NCBI RefSeq assembly: GCF_033845285.1
Contig: NZ_JAWXCX010000001.1
Coordinates: forward strand, 2,991,495 to 3,055,494
Direction: 5' to 3'
DNA length: 64,000 nucleotides
Origin: Marinococcus sp. PL1-022
GTDB taxonomy: Bacteria; Bacillota; Bacilli; Bacillales; Marinococcaceae
Of this stretch, positions 17,088 to 25,046 are shown one piece after another; position 1 is the first letter of the stretch; every line of letters starts with the position of its first letter. The notes beneath the pieces are model-generated. The model did not search any database. It was not told the origin of the DNA and saw only the letters and a list, made by a program, of their open reading frames with translations. The position numbers were made by a program, and so were the translations under genes.

Positions 17088-17225
17088 TTATTCTTCATTC
17101 GGCAGCTTGAAAGAAGAATCGTTTGGCACTTCCGCTTCTATGTTTTCATCTTTGGCCTGAATATCGTCCTGCTTTAGTTCTTCAAGCTGTTTATTAATTT
17201 TCGTAATATAAGACTGAACGTCCAT
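17088..17225 (-). CDS. small acidic protein of unknown function, 45 residues
   Basis: ATG at 17223-17225 follows a strong AAGGAGG ribosome-binding site by 7 bases. The frame encodes 45 residues and ends at TAA 17088. The N-terminal half is helical and charged (DVQSYITKINKQLEELK). The second half is Asp/Glu-rich (KDENIEAEVPND), and the end is SSFKLPNEE. There is no membrane segment or Cys. It stands between the rpsR terminator and the yybS operon and is followed by its own terminator. I do not recognise a family. The strong ribosome-binding site and own terminator support a real gene, but conservation must be tested. Confidence 0.6.
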   Translation of the reverse strand: MDVQSYITKINKQLEELKQDDIQAKDENIEAEVPNDSSFKLPNEE

Positions 17226-17324
17226 ATGAAGACCTCCTTCCCGGTATATAAAAAGCTTCATTGATTACTTCATTTATACCCCGGGGAGGAAGCAGATTAA
17301 ACCTGCAGCCAGTTTCCACACAAT

Positions 17325-17366
17325 AAAACACCCTTTCCCAGGCATCCGGCCTGAAAAAGGGTGCTT
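17325..17366 (-). terminator. terminator of the rpsF-ssb-rpsR operon
   Basis: AAAGCACCCTTT and AAAGGGTGTTTT (minus strand) form a long stem with an internal CAGGCCGGATGCCTG hairpin. It lies 11 bases after the rpsR stop. Confidence 0.85.
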
Positions 17367-17377
17367 TAATGCTATCC

Positions 17378-17614
17378 TTACTGCTCACGCACAAAAGGAA
17401 GCAATGCTACGTGACGGGAACGCTTGATAGCGCGGGTCAGCTTACGCTGATATTTCGCACTTGTACCAGTTACGCGGCGTGGAAGGATCTTTCCTCTTTC
17501 TGAAATAAACTTCTTCAAGAGCTCTGTATCCTTGTAATCAATATGGGTAATTTTGTTTACTGTGAAGTAACAAACTTTCCGTCTTTTTCCTCTACGACGT
17601 GCTGCTGCTGCCAT
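17378..17614 (-). CDS. rpsR: 30S ribosomal protein S18
   Basis: S18 forms a heterodimer with S6 on the 30S platform. The 78-residue product has a basic N-terminus ([16 protein letters not shown]), the core [20 protein letters not shown] and the conserved tail [18 protein letters not shown] single Cys in KVCYF means it is not the four-Cys zinc form. It is the last gene of the rpsF-ssb-rpsR operon. Confidence 0.97.
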   Translation of the reverse strand: MAAAARRRGKRRKVCYFTVNKITHIDYKDTELLKKFISERGKILPRRVTGTSAKYQRKLTRAIKRSRHVALLPFVREQ

Positions 17615-17658
17615 TGTTTATCCTCCTTTATAAAAGATTGTTTATGCTCTCAGGGGTT

Positions 17659-18147
17659 TTAAAATGGCAAATCGTCATCTGAAATGTCGATTGGCTGCCC
17701 GTTATCCGAAAACGGATCATCGTTTAAATTGGACGAATCGCGATTTTGCTGGCCTGAACCTGAACTCTGGCTGTTCTGCTGCTGAGAATAGCCGCCTCCC
17801 TGCGAAGAACCTCCGCCTCCGGATGCTCCACGCGGTTCAAGGAACTGTACGCTCTCCGCCTGAACTTCTACTACCGTTACACGACGGCCCTCCTGGTTTT
17901 CATAACTCCGGCTCTGCATACGCCCATCCACACCGGCCAGGCTGCCTTTTTTCAAGTAATTGGCCACATTTTCTGCCTGCTTCCGCCAAATGACGCAGTT
18001 AAGAAAGTCTGCTTCGCGTTCGCCCTGCTGGTTGGTAAATGGACGATTTACCGCAATGCGAAAGTTAGCGACTGCTACGCCGTTCGGGGTATAACGCAGA
18101 TCAGGGTCCGCGGTCAGCCGACCGACTAACACGACACGATTTATCAT
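17659..18147 (-). CDS. ssb: single-stranded DNA-binding protein Ssb
   Basis: Ssb coats single-stranded DNA at forks and repair sites. The OB fold (about residues 1-105) begins [20 protein letters not shown] and includes FRIAVNR and [15 protein letters not shown] Gly/Ser/Gln-rich disordered linker (about 108-140) leads to the acidic tip DDDLPF, which binds partner proteins such as RecG, PriA and DNA polymerase. Length is 162 residues. It lies between rpsF and rpsR, as in B. subtilis. Confidence 0.97.
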   Translation of the reverse strand: MINRVVLVGRLTADPDLRYTPNGVAVANFRIAVNRPFTNQQGEREADFLNCVIWRKQAENVANYLKKGSLAGVDGRMQSRSYENQEGRRVTVVEVQAESVQFLEPRGASGGGGSSQGGGYSQQQNSQSSGSGQQNRDSSNLNDDPFSDNGQPIDISDDDLPF

Positions 18148-18174
18148 TTAAACCCCTCCTGATTGTTAATGAAA

Positions 18175-18462
18175 TTAGTCGTCGTTACGAACAACTAAGT
18201 GGCGGATTACGTTATCATCGATTTTAACCAGACGGTCAAATTCGTTGGTAGCGTCCGCGGTGCCTTTAATGTAGGTTACAACGTAATACCCGTCACGAAA
18301 ATCGTTGATTTCGTATGCGAGACGTTTTTTTCCTACTTCGTCTACTTTTTCAATTTCAGCGCCATTATCCGTTAAGATTTTGTTGTACCGTTCAATTGTG
18401 TTTTTCACACCATCTTCGTCAACATTCGGGCTGATAATGTAAAGTACCTCATAATTCCGCAT
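18175..18462 (-). CDS. rpsF: 30S ribosomal protein S6
   Basis: S6 is a 95-residue platform protein that pairs with S18. It begins MRNYEVLYIISPNVDED, contains KVDEVGKKRLAYEINDFRDGYYV and ends with NVIRHLVVRND. The ribosome-binding site is AAGGAGGTGACGCAGC. It is the first gene of the rpsF-ssb-rpsR operon behind a clear sigma-A promoter and a leader of about 85 bases. Confidence 0.97.
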   Translation of the reverse strand: MRNYEVLYIISPNVDEDGVKNTIERYNKILTDNGAEIEKVDEVGKKRLAYEINDFRDGYYVVTYIKGTADATNEFDRLVKIDDNVIRHLVVRNDD

Positions 18463-18465
18463 GCT

Positions 18466-18520
18466 GCGTCACCTCCTTTTGGTCTTCGGCTCTTTTCCGG
18501 TGGAAAAGAACAAGGAGCAA
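18466..18520 (-). promoter_or_regulatory. possible S6:S18 autoregulatory leader hairpin
   Basis: On the minus strand TCTTTTCC-ACC-GGAAAAGA forms a tight hairpin directly upstream of the rpsF ribosome-binding site, followed by GCCGAAG. Firmicute rpsF leaders are known to bind the S6:S18 pair through a hairpin with a CCG bulge. The match here is suggestive only. Confidence 0.35.
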
Positions 18521-18554
18521 AAAACGCTTATCCGTTTTTAACTCGCAAGTTAAT

Positions 18555-18583
18555 ATTATATCAGCTTGACTTTCTTTTTACAA
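18555..18583 (-). promoter_or_regulatory. sigma-A promoter of rpsF-ssb-rpsR
   Basis: On the minus strand TTGTAA (18578-18583), a 17-base spacer and a perfect TATAAT (18555-18560) lie about 95 bases upstream of rpsF. Confidence 0.82.
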
Positions 18584-18600
18584 TATTCCAGCCAGAAAAA

Positions 18601-19701
18601 TTAAACATTGAAGCGGAAGTGAACGACGTCGCCGTCCTTAACGATATATTCCTTGCCCTCAAGCCTTACCTTGCCTGCTTCTTTGGCGCTGTTCATTGCA
18701 CCTGCCTGCATCAGGTCCTCGTATCCGACAACCTCAGCACGGATAAAGCCCTTTTCAAAATCACTGTGAATCACTCCGGCTGCCTGAGGAGCCTTTGTAT
18801 TTTTTCGGATCGTCCAGGCCCGGACCTCCGGTTCACCTGCAGTAAAGTACGTCTGCAGGCCAAGCAGGGAATAAGCCTCCCGGATCAGCTGGTCGAGTCC
18901 CGGCTCTTCGATGCCGAGATCCTGAAGGAATTCGCTTTTTTCTTCTCCTTCAAGCTCTGCGAGTTCTTCTTCAATTTTCCCGGAGATGACTACAACGCCT
19001 GCCCCTTCGGCTGCTGCAAATTCTTTAACGCGGGAGACGTGTTCATTGTCTTCTTCTTCCATTAAGTCGTCTTCGCTGACGTTGGCGACGTATAACACCG
19101 GCTTCATCGTGAGAAGCTGGAAGCCTTTAACAATTTTCAGCTCTTCCTCGGTCCATTCCAGACTGCGTACGGGCTGCTCTTCCTTCAATGCTTCGACAAT
19201 CTTTTCGAGTACCGCATGCTCCTGCATGGCGTCTTTATCCTTGGATTTGGCAAGCTTTGCTACTTTATCCATCCGTTTTTCCGCCGTTTCAAGGTCTGCA
19301 AGAATCAGTTCAAGGTTAATTACTTCGATATCATGGATCGGATCTATTTTCCCGGAAACGTGGGTCACATCATCACTGTCAAAGCAGCGTACCACATGGG
19401 AGATCGCATCCACTTCCCGGATATGCGAAAGGAATTTATTGCCGAGACCTTCTCCCTTGCTCGCTCCTTCGACAATGCCGGCAATGTCTGTAAACTCAAA
19501 TGCGGTAGGAATTGTTTTTTTCGGCTGAAACATATTTGTTAACTGTTCGAGCCTGCTGTCCGGCACTTCCACAATACCTACGTTCGGATCAATTGTGCAG
19601 AACGGGTAGTTGGCAGACTCCGCCCCTGCCTGGGTGATCGCGTTGAACAATGTTGACTTCCCGACGTTTGGAAGTCCGACTATACCTGTTGTTAAAGCCA
19701 T
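18601..19701 (-). CDS. ychF: redox-regulated ATPase YchF (OLA1 family)
   Basis: YchF is an Obg-related ribosome-associated P-loop NTPase that prefers ATP. Walker A is GLPNVGKST near residue 9, followed by ANYPFCTIDPN and the G3 motif FTDIAGIVEGASKGEGLG; the G4 position reads YVANVSE in place of NKxD, the hallmark of the ATP-preferring YchF. A helical domain and a TGS domain end the protein (residues about 280-366, TIRKNTKAPQAAGVIHSDFE). At 366 residues it is full length. It lies between yyzM and rpsF, as in B. subtilis, and has its own promoter at 19807-19835. Confidence 0.96.
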   Translation of the reverse strand: MALTTGIVGLPNVGKSTLFNAITQAGAESANYPFCTIDPNVGIVEVPDSRLEQLTNMFQPKKTIPTAFEFTDIAGIVEGASKGEGLGNKFLSHIREVDAISHVVRCFDSDDVTHVSGKIDPIHDIEVINLELILADLETAEKRMDKVAKLAKSKDKDAMQEHAVLEKIVEALKEEQPVRSLEWTEEELKIVKGFQLLTMKPVLYVANVSEDDLMEEEDNEHVSRVKEFAAAEGAGVVVISGKIEEELAELEGEEKSEFLQDLGIEEPGLDQLIREAYSLLGLQTYFTAGEPEVRAWTIRKNTKAPQAAGVIHSDFEKGFIRAEVVGYEDLMQAGAMNSAKEAGKVRLEGKEYIVKDGDVVHFRFNV

Positions 19702-19806
19702 TTATTATTTCCTTCTTTCTTTCAGTTAATATTTCTCTAAACATAACAAAGAGGACAACCGCAGCTGTCCTGAAAAGCAACTCTTTATCGTTAGTATATT
19801 GCTTTG

Positions 19807-19835
19807 AGTATAGTATAATTTCACTTTTGCGACAA
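19807..19835 (-). promoter_or_regulatory. sigma-A promoter of ychF
   Basis: On the minus strand TTGTCG (19830-19835) and TATACT (19807-19812) are separated by 17 bases, about 105 bases upstream of ychF. The leader contains the hairpin AGGACAGC/GGTTGTCCT (19752-19771). Confidence 0.65.
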
Positions 19836-19855
19836 CAAGAGCAGCTTTACCTGAA

Positions 19856-20053
19856 TTATTCGAGCACCTTTTTTACCTTTTTACTGAACTCTTTTCTTGG
19901 AAGCATAACGCTGTGCCCGCATCCTTCGCATTTAATCCGGATATCGGCGCCCATCCGGATAATTCTCCAGCGGTTTGCCCCACATGGGTGCTGTTTCTTC
20001 ATTTCTACAATACTGTTGATATCAAAAGGCTGCTTCTCCACCATGAGTTCCAT
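19856..20053 (-). CDS. yyzM: DUF951 protein YyzM
   Basis: This is a small conserved protein of the DUF951 family; its function is unknown, and a zinc- or nucleic-acid-binding role is only suggested. The ATG at 20051-20053 follows AAAGGAG by 5 bases and gives 65 residues. Family motifs are VEMKKQHPCGANRWRIIRMGADIRIKC in outline and CEGCGHSVMLPR, with Cys residues in HPCG, IKC and CEGCG positioned like a metal site. It is transcribed away from yyaC and towards ychF. The 200-base divergent gap to yyaC shows no clear boxes. Confidence 0.88.
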   Translation of the reverse strand: MELMVEKQPFDINSIVEMKKQHPCGANRWRIIRMGADIRIKCEGCGHSVMLPRKEFSKKVKKVLE

Positions 20054-20253
20054 TTTCTCCTTTCTTCTCATTTCACCTGAATGCTTCGATACTTTTCATC
20101 CTATCGCACTCCGCCAAAAACCTCAATTAAACTGTCATCTTCCTGTTTTAGGGCGGCTGCTGCTTAAATATGCCAGTTATTTTTATCCAAACGCGGGTAT
20201 AGGAGGCTAATACAATTATTTTTAGAAAGGATTCTGGAAGGGAGTTATCTGCT

Positions 20254-20976
20254 ATGGGGAAAAAATCTGTTTCACGTGAAGCCTATCGTACTCACTGCCA
20301 CGTCAGCATGGAGGAGCCCGGAAGTGCTGGAGAGCTGGCGGATTGCCTTGCCGGTCATATCCGGGAGCGTGTCACAGATGAAGATATCATCCTGGTCTGT
20401 ATTGGCACAGACCGCTCCACCGGAGATTCTCTCGGGCCACTAACCGGAAGCAAGCTTCTTGAAAAGCAACTGGAAAACTTTTATATATACGGCACTCTTC
20501 AGTACCCGGTCCACGCTGTTAATCTGGAAGAAACGCTTTCCAGCATTGCAGCAGAGCATCCGCATGCTTTTATAATCGCTGTGGACGCCTGTCTTGGCTA
20601 TCTTCAGAATGTAGGGAAGGTTACTTTAAATGAAGGCGGAGTGACTCCGGGAGCTGCAATGAAAAAGAAGCTCCCGATGGTGGGAGACATGCATATTAAC
20701 GGCATAGTAAATGTCAGCGGGATGATGGAATACTTTGTACTGCAAAATACCCGGCTGTATACTATCGACACGATGGCTTCATTAATAGCAGAAAGCTTTC
20801 TCCTCGCCGACCGTTCAATATCAAAGCAGCACGTTCTCCAGGAGGAAGAAAGCACCACCCCTGCGGTTACTTTTCACGATGATGACGACCATGCCCGCTT
20901 TCTCCGGGAGGCTTCATCCGCCGAACAGACGAATGATAAACACAAAAAAAGCCACCATTGGTATCGCCGGAAGTAG
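20254..20976 (+). CDS. yyaC: spore protease YyaC (DUF1256, GPR-like)
   Basis: YyaC belongs to the DUF1256 family related to the germination protease GPR and is linked to sporulation. Visible motifs are IILVCIGTDRSTGDSLGP, ALDACLG in the form AVDACLGYLQNVG, GGVTPGAAMKKKLP and GDMHINGIVNVSG. The start follows GGAAGGGAG. The core ends near residue 190. The rest is a long His/Asp/Lys-rich tail (HDDDDHARF, HKKSHHWYRRK) that makes it about 35 residues longer than the B. subtilis protein, and its last 63 bases overlap the convergent DUF554 gene. It is one of few genes on the left arm transcribed against the fork. A near-parS sequence lies in its first codons. Confidence 0.88.
   Translation: MGKKSVSREAYRTHCHVSMEEPGSAGELADCLAGHIRERVTDEDIILVCIGTDRSTGDSLGPLTGSKLLEKQLENFYIYGTLQYPVHAVNLEETLSSIAAEHPHAFIIAVDACLGYLQNVGKVTLNEGGVTPGAAMKKKLPMVGDMHINGIVNVSGMMEYFVLQNTRLYTIDTMASLIAESFLLADRSISKQHVLQEEESTTPAVTFHDDDDHARFLREASSAEQTNDKHKKSHHWYRRK
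20268..20283. promoter_or_regulatory. near-consensus parS site in yyaC
   Basis: TGTTTCACGTGAAGCC matches the parS pattern TGTTNCACGTGAAACA at 14 of 16 positions with the central CACGTG core intact. It lies within codons 5-10 of yyaC, about 2.3 kb from the exact parS in spo0J. Confidence 0.5.
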
Positions 20977-21624
20977 ATTGGCTACCCGGATTTCTAACAG
21001 GCCTGCGAGCTTTAATCCGATAGCGATAATCATCACGCCTCCGGTAGCCGTCATTTCAGTAACAAAGGTATCCATTGCCTCCTGTGGCACCAGCCTGTCA
21101 ATTTGGACAGCAAAAAGAGCGATGGAGCCCTGGTAAATAACGACCGGAATAAACGAAAATAACACTCCAACACCCATCGTCGTCGTAAAAATAAGCGCTG
21201 AAAATCCATCGAGCATTGATTTTGTAAATAAAACATCATGCTCCTGGCGCAGACCGCTGTCCATTGCCCCAAGTACCGCCATCGCTCCCACCACATATAC
21301 CAGCGTGGCGGTTACAAAACCCTTGGCTACTGTATTCTCTGTATCGCTCTTTCCTATTCGTCTTTCCACCCACTGGCCAATAGATTCCAGACCGTCTTCG
21401 ATTCGCAGGCGCTCTCCTGCCCAGGCTCCAGTCACCAGACTACCCACGACGATTAAAAATTGTTCTGTCTGCAGCCCCATCTGGATCCCGAGAAGGACAA
21501 CTGCCAACGCCAGCGCCTGCATAATGGTGGTTTTCATTCTTTCCGGTATACGGTGAAACAAAAGCCCCATCAATGATCCGATAATAATAGTCACTCCATT
21601 GACCAATGTTCCTGTCAGCACCAT
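20914..21624 (-). CDS. DUF554 membrane protein (YdfK type)
   Basis: This is a polytopic membrane protein of the DUF554 family with about six to seven hydrophobic segments, including ALALAVVLLGIQMGL (about residues 38-52) and the Gly-rich MDGFSALIFTTTMGVGVLFSF. A two-repeat, transporter-like architecture is typical, but the substrate is unknown. It is 236 residues, with a GGGAG ribosome-binding site before ATG 21622-21624. Its 3' end overlaps yyaC by 63 bases in tail-to-tail orientation. The 280 bases upstream (21625-21904) separate it from the divergent GNAT gene and show only AT-rich DNA with no recognised element. Confidence 0.85.
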   Translation of the reverse strand: MVLTGTLVNGVTIIIGSLMGLLFHRIPERMKTTIMQALALAVVLLGIQMGLQTEQFLIVVGSLVTGAWAGERLRIEDGLESIGQWVERRIGKSDTENTVAKGFVTATLVYVVGAMAVLGAMDSGLRQEHDVLFTKSMLDGFSALIFTTTMGVGVLFSFIPVVIYQGSIALFAVQIDRLVPQEAMDTFVTEMTATGGVMIIAIGLKLAGLLEIRVANLLPAIPMVAFFVFIIRLFGG

Positions 21625-21904
21625 AAATGTCCGCTCCCTTTTCCCTTTGTTTCTTTATTTCTATTTTTTTTATTATTATTTGTGTGCTTTTCCGCTTTAT
21701 TTCTTCCTGAATGAACGAAATTTTATCCCTCCTGCTCAAAAACTGCATGCACCCCTACACATGGACTGTCCTCTTTTCATTAACAATTGGACTTTAAATA
21801 TTTTACTATAAAATGAACCGAAGCGGGACTATCTTAAACGGCAAAGATTCCATAGCTGAAGTCTTTTATCGTTCTTTCCGCCTCTTTCATTTTAAGGAGA
21901 GATT

Positions 21905-22366
21905 ATGATGATCGTCCTGTTACCTAACCATAAATACAATACTGCTAAAAATATACTTGCTTTGCAGCAGCAATCCTATTATACAGAAGCTGTACTTATC
22001 GACAATTTTGATATCCCTGCTCTGAATGAAAGTGTGGAATCTATCCGTTCCTCGAAGGAAACCTTTATTGGCTACTTTGTAGAAGGCGTCCCTCGCGCTT
22101 TTATTGCTTATGAATACCAGAAGAAAAAACTGCAAATCACAAGACTCGTCGTCCATCCGGATTTTTTCCGGCGGGGCTTTGCCTCTTATCTGTTGAAATA
22201 TCTGTTAAACCACCATCTCGACACATTAATCTACGTCTGCACCAGCGAAAAGAACCAGCCGGCAATCGATCTTTATCATTCGTTCGGGTTTGTCATTTCC
22301 CGTACATTCAGCCTTTCCGACGGGCATCCAATGGTAGTGCTTGAGCGTCATTCCTCCTATACCTGA
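21905..22366 (+). CDS. GNAT-family N-acetyltransferase
   Basis: This 153-residue protein fits the GNAT acetyl-CoA fold. The acceptor-side strand FIGYFVEGVPRAFIAYEY is followed by LQITRLVVHPDFFRRGFASYLLKYLL, which carries the R-R-G-F-A pyrophosphate-binding motif A. Motif B reads VCTSEKNQPAIDLYHSFGFV. The substrate cannot be told; similar proteins act on small molecules or on protein N-termini (RimI-like). The start ATG follows AAGGAGAG. It is transcribed against the left-arm trend and is separated from spo0J by a hairpin at 22398-22444. Confidence 0.83.
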   Translation: MMIVLLPNHKYNTAKNILALQQQSYYTEAVLIDNFDIPALNESVESIRSSKETFIGYFVEGVPRAFIAYEYQKKKLQITRLVVHPDFFRRGFASYLLKYLLNHHLDTLIYVCTSEKNQPAIDLYHSFGFVISRTFSLSDGHPMVVLERHSSYT

Positions 22367-22397
22367 CATTTCTCACCCGCCTTTATCCTTTGAACCA

Positions 22398-22444
22398 TAA
22401 AAATGAGCAAAGGCTCCCGGCTGATGAACCGGAAGCCTTTGCTC
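22398..22444 (-). terminator. terminator of soj-spo0J
   Basis: GAGCAAAGGCTTCCGG and CCGGGAGCCTTTGCTC (minus strand) form a long stem with few mismatches, then ATTTTTATGG. It begins at the spo0J stop codon. The stem also faces the end of the GNAT gene. Confidence 0.8.
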
Positions 22445-23292
22445 TATTCTTTTTCTTCGCTCAGAAGCTGAAGAATACGATCCAGGTCCTCATCTGAAAA
22501 GAATTCGATCTCAATCTTTCCTTTATTTTTTCCCTGCTGAATAGAAACGGAGGTGCCAAAGTACGACTGGAGCTCCTCTGCTTTTTGTTCCAGGAAAGGA
22601 GAGGCTGGCTGTTTTTGCTTTGTTTCACGTGGAACACCTTCGTTCATCTGCTGAACAAGTGCTTCCGTCTGTCTGACATTGAGTGCCTGCTTAACAATTT
22701 GTTCGCTTACCTTCACCGCAAGCTCTTTCTTTTTCAATCCAAGAAGCGTTCTGGCGTGCCCCATGGAGATTTCTTTTGTCTCAACAAGCTTTTGCACTTC
22801 TGTCGGCAGCTGCAGCAGCCGGATATAGTTGGCAATGTGCGGTCTGCTTTTTCCGAGCCGCTTGGAGAGCTCATCCTGAGTAATATCGAGTGATTCCACC
22901 AGACGCTGATACGCATGGGCTTCCTCTAATGGATTCAGATCTTCCCGCTGCAGATTTTCAATTAAAGCAACTTCCATCATCCGCTCATCGCTTAAATCCT
23001 TTACGATCGCCGGAATTTCTTTCAGGCCTGCTGCCGAGGCAGCACGGAAACGCCGTTCCCCGGTAACAATATCGTACCCTTTAATACTTTTACGGACGAG
23101 AATTGGCTGCAAAACACCAAACTCCGCCACAGAATGCTTCAGCTCTTCAATCGCTTCTGCTTCAAATCGTTTTCTCGGCTGATAAGGGTTCGGCCGTAAT
23201 TCCTGTACTGGTACGGCAGTGATTTGATCTTCGTTGCCGCCTGTTTCTTCCGGAAAAAAAGCGTTCAATCCTCTACCTAGACCTTTGGCCAC
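22444..23292 (-). CDS. spo0J: chromosome-partitioning protein ParB (Spo0J)
   Basis: Spo0J is a CTP-dependent sliding clamp that loads at parS, recruits SMC and regulates Soj. The GTG start at 23290-23292 gives [16 protein letters not shown], matching Spo0J; an upstream TTG at 23298 is less likely. The N-terminal CTPase domain has NPYQPRK and GERRFRAA. The helix-turn-helix (about residues 130-190) has [19 protein letters not shown] and [11 protein letters not shown]. The C-terminal dimerisation domain ends with [18 protein letters not shown]. Length is 282 residues. An exact parS lies inside the gene. It overlaps soj by about 20 bases. Confidence 0.97.
   Translation of the reverse strand: MAKGLGRGLNAFFPEETGGNEDQITAVPVQELRPNPYQPRKRFEAEAIEELKHSVAEFGVLQPILVRKSIKGYDIVTGERRFRAASAAGLKEIPAIVKDLSDERMMEVALIENLQREDLNPLEEAHAYQRLVESLDITQDELSKRLGKSRPHIANYIRLLQLPTEVQKLVETKEISMGHARTLLGLKKKELAVKVSEQIVKQALNVRQTEALVQQMNEGVPRETKQKQPASPFLEQKAEELQSYFGTSVSIQQGKNKGKIEIEFFSDEDLDRILQLLSEEKE
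22621..22636. promoter_or_regulatory. parS centromere site within spo0J
   Basis: TGTTTCACGTGGAACA is an exact parS (equal to TGTTCCACGTGAAACA on the other strand). It occupies the codons for VPRETK, the same in-gene location as in B. subtilis spo0J. Confidence 0.93.
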
Positions 23293-24046
23293 CAGCAACC
23301 ACTTCCTTTGCTAATTCTAAATAGACCTCGGCACCCTTAGACTTTGCGTCATACATAATAATGGGAAGACCGTGGCTTGGAGCTTCCCCGAGACGTATAT
23401 TCCGGGGAATAATCGTTTCGAATACTTTTTCCTGAAAATATTTTTTTACTTCTTCTATAACCTGAAATCCAAGATTAGTTCTTGCATCGAGCATCGTAAG
23501 CAGGACACCCTCGATTTCCAGGTCATGGTTTAAGTGCTTTTGCACAAGCCGGACAGTATTGAGCAGCTGGCTCAGTCCTTCCAGAGCGTAGTACTCGCAC
23601 TGCACAGGGATTAAAATCGAATCTGAAGCGGAAAGTGCGTTAATCGTTAAAAGTCCAAGGGAAGGAGGGCAATCGATTATTATGTAGTCGTACTGCGCAG
23701 CCACATCCTTCAATGCATTTTTCAGCCTGATTTCCCGGGAAATAGTGGAGACCAGTTCAATTTCTGCCCCGGACAGCTGTATGGTGGCAGGCACTACGTC
23801 CAGCTGTTCCAAAGCAGTGCCCCGGACAATATCACGAATATCTGTGTCTTCAACGAGGACGTTATATATGCATTTTTCAACGTCCCCTTTTTCAATGCCG
23901 GCCCCGCTGGTGGCGTTGCCCTGCGGGTCAATGTCCACAAGAAGTACCCGCTGTCCTACATGTGCCAGACAGGCACTAATGTTTACTGCTGTTGTTGTTT
24001 TCCCAACGCCGCCTTTCTGGTTGGCGATAGCAACAGTTTTTGCCAT
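23273..24046 (-). CDS. soj: chromosome-partitioning ATPase ParA (Soj)
   Basis: Soj is a Walker-type DNA-binding ATPase that works with Spo0J in origin segregation and regulates DnaA. The deviant Walker [13 protein letters not shown] is at residues 11-22. DIDPQGNAT, the Walker [14 protein letters not shown] and [16 protein letters not shown]-type motifs (here [16 protein letters not shown]) follow. Length is 257 residues. It lies directly downstream of noc and overlaps spo0J. A perfect Noc-binding palindrome lies inside the gene. Confidence 0.97.
   Translation of the reverse strand: MAKTVAIANQKGGVGKTTTAVNISACLAHVGQRVLLVDIDPQGNATSGAGIEKGDVEKCIYNVLVEDTDIRDIVRGTALEQLDVVPATIQLSGAEIELVSTISREIRLKNALKDVAAQYDYIIIDCPPSLGLLTINALSASDSILIPVQCEYYALEGLSQLLNTVRLVQKHLNHDLEIEGVLLTMLDARTNLGFQVIEEVKKYFQEKVFETIIPRNIRLGEAPSHGLPIIMYDAKSKGAEVYLELAKEVVAGGQRSR
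23730..23743. promoter_or_regulatory. Noc-binding site in soj
   Basis: ATTTCCCGGGAAAT is a perfect 14-base palindrome equal to the published B. subtilis Noc-binding consensus. It is within soj, downstream of noc itself. Confidence 0.8.
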
Positions 24047-24086
24047 CGATACACCTACTTTCCCAGTTCCTTGCTGTTCTTCTTAT

Positions 24087-24929
24087 TTACTGCTTCGATT
24101 TTGGTATTCGAATGGTCACCTGATAATAACCATCATAGTCTTCTTCATCCGTATCGATTGCCATGCCGCTTTTTGTCACCATGTCTATCGACTCCCGGAT
24201 CGTATTTAAGGCAATACGGGTATCCCTGGATACGTGTTTTTTCGGCTGCTTTGTCTTTTTCGGCTTTGGATCAAGCAAAGCAGCAATCTTATCCTCCGTC
24301 TGTTTTACGTTCCAGTCCTTTTCAATGGCTTCATCAACGATCTGATTCTGGCGTTCTGCCTCCGGCAGCTTCAGAAGTGCTCTGGCATGCCGTTCGGTAA
24401 TTTCTTTTTCGGACAGCTTCTCCTGAACGTATTCAGACAAATGCAGCAGACGAAGCTTGTTAGCAATGGTGGACTGGCTTTTCCCCAGCCGCTGCGCCAG
24501 ACTTGCCTGCGTAAGCTGGTTCATTTCCAGCAGCCTGGCGTATGCGGCTGCCTCTTCAAGCGCTGTTAATGCTTCCCGCTGCAGGTTTTCAATGAGCGCA
24601 ATGGAAGCTGTCTGGGTATCATTAAATTCTTTCACCAGAGCCGGTATCTCTTTCCATCCAAGCTTCTGCGACGCGCGCCAGCGCCTTTCCCCGGCAATAA
24701 TTTCATAGCCGCCGGACTGCTTTCTGACCGTTATTGGCTGCAAAAGGCCATGCGTCTGCAGCGATTGGGCTAATTCCGAAAGCTTTTCATCTGAAAAGAT
24801 CGTACGCGGCTGAAAAGGATTCGCCATGATCTGATGAATAGGAATCATTTTGACTTCATGTTCATTAATGCCGCTTTTTTCGGCCTGGTTGTCCCCCAGG
24901 CCGAACCATTTTTGAATAGACTGTTTCAT
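24087..24929 (-). CDS. noc: nucleoid occlusion protein Noc
   Basis: Noc is a ParB-like CTP-binding protein that prevents division over the nucleoid. The N-terminus MKQSIQKWFGLG is the amphipathic membrane-targeting helix that distinguishes Noc from Spo0J. The CTP-binding domain has NPFQPRTIF and GERRWRAS, and the helix-turn-helix has LAQRLGKSQSTIANKLRLL. A Lys-rich linker (PKPKKTKQPKKH) precedes the C-terminal dimer domain. Length is 280 residues. It sits between rsmG and soj, as in B. subtilis. The 117 bases to rsmG probably hold a promoter. Confidence 0.95.
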   Translation of the reverse strand: MKQSIQKWFGLGDNQAEKSGINEHEVKMIPIHQIMANPFQPRTIFSDEKLSELAQSLQTHGLLQPITVRKQSGGYEIIAGERRWRASQKLGWKEIPALVKEFNDTQTASIALIENLQREALTALEEAAAYARLLEMNQLTQASLAQRLGKSQSTIANKLRLLHLSEYVQEKLSEKEITERHARALLKLPEAERQNQIVDEAIEKDWNVKQTEDKIAALLDPKPKKTKQPKKHVSRDTRIALNTIRESIDMVTKSGMAIDTDEEDYDGYYQVTIRIPKSKQ

Positions 24930-25046
24930 ACCCGTATATCACCTCACTTAAAAACTGCGGCCCTTGTTGCTTCACTTCTGGAGTTCGTACATTTGCTATT
25001 TTCATTCTATCACGTTTCTAAAGGTTGTCGAATGAGCCGTGAGTGA

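Noticed and set aside
16641-17177. 178-residue plus-strand open frame opposite yybS
   Set aside because: It covers yybS antisense DNA and the terminator region, is Ser/Phe/Leu-rich, lacks a ribosome-binding site and resembles no family.
25026-25032. TGTCGAA (Spo0A box) upstream of noc
   Set aside because: A single seven-base match is expected several times in 64 kb by chance, and no paired box was found.
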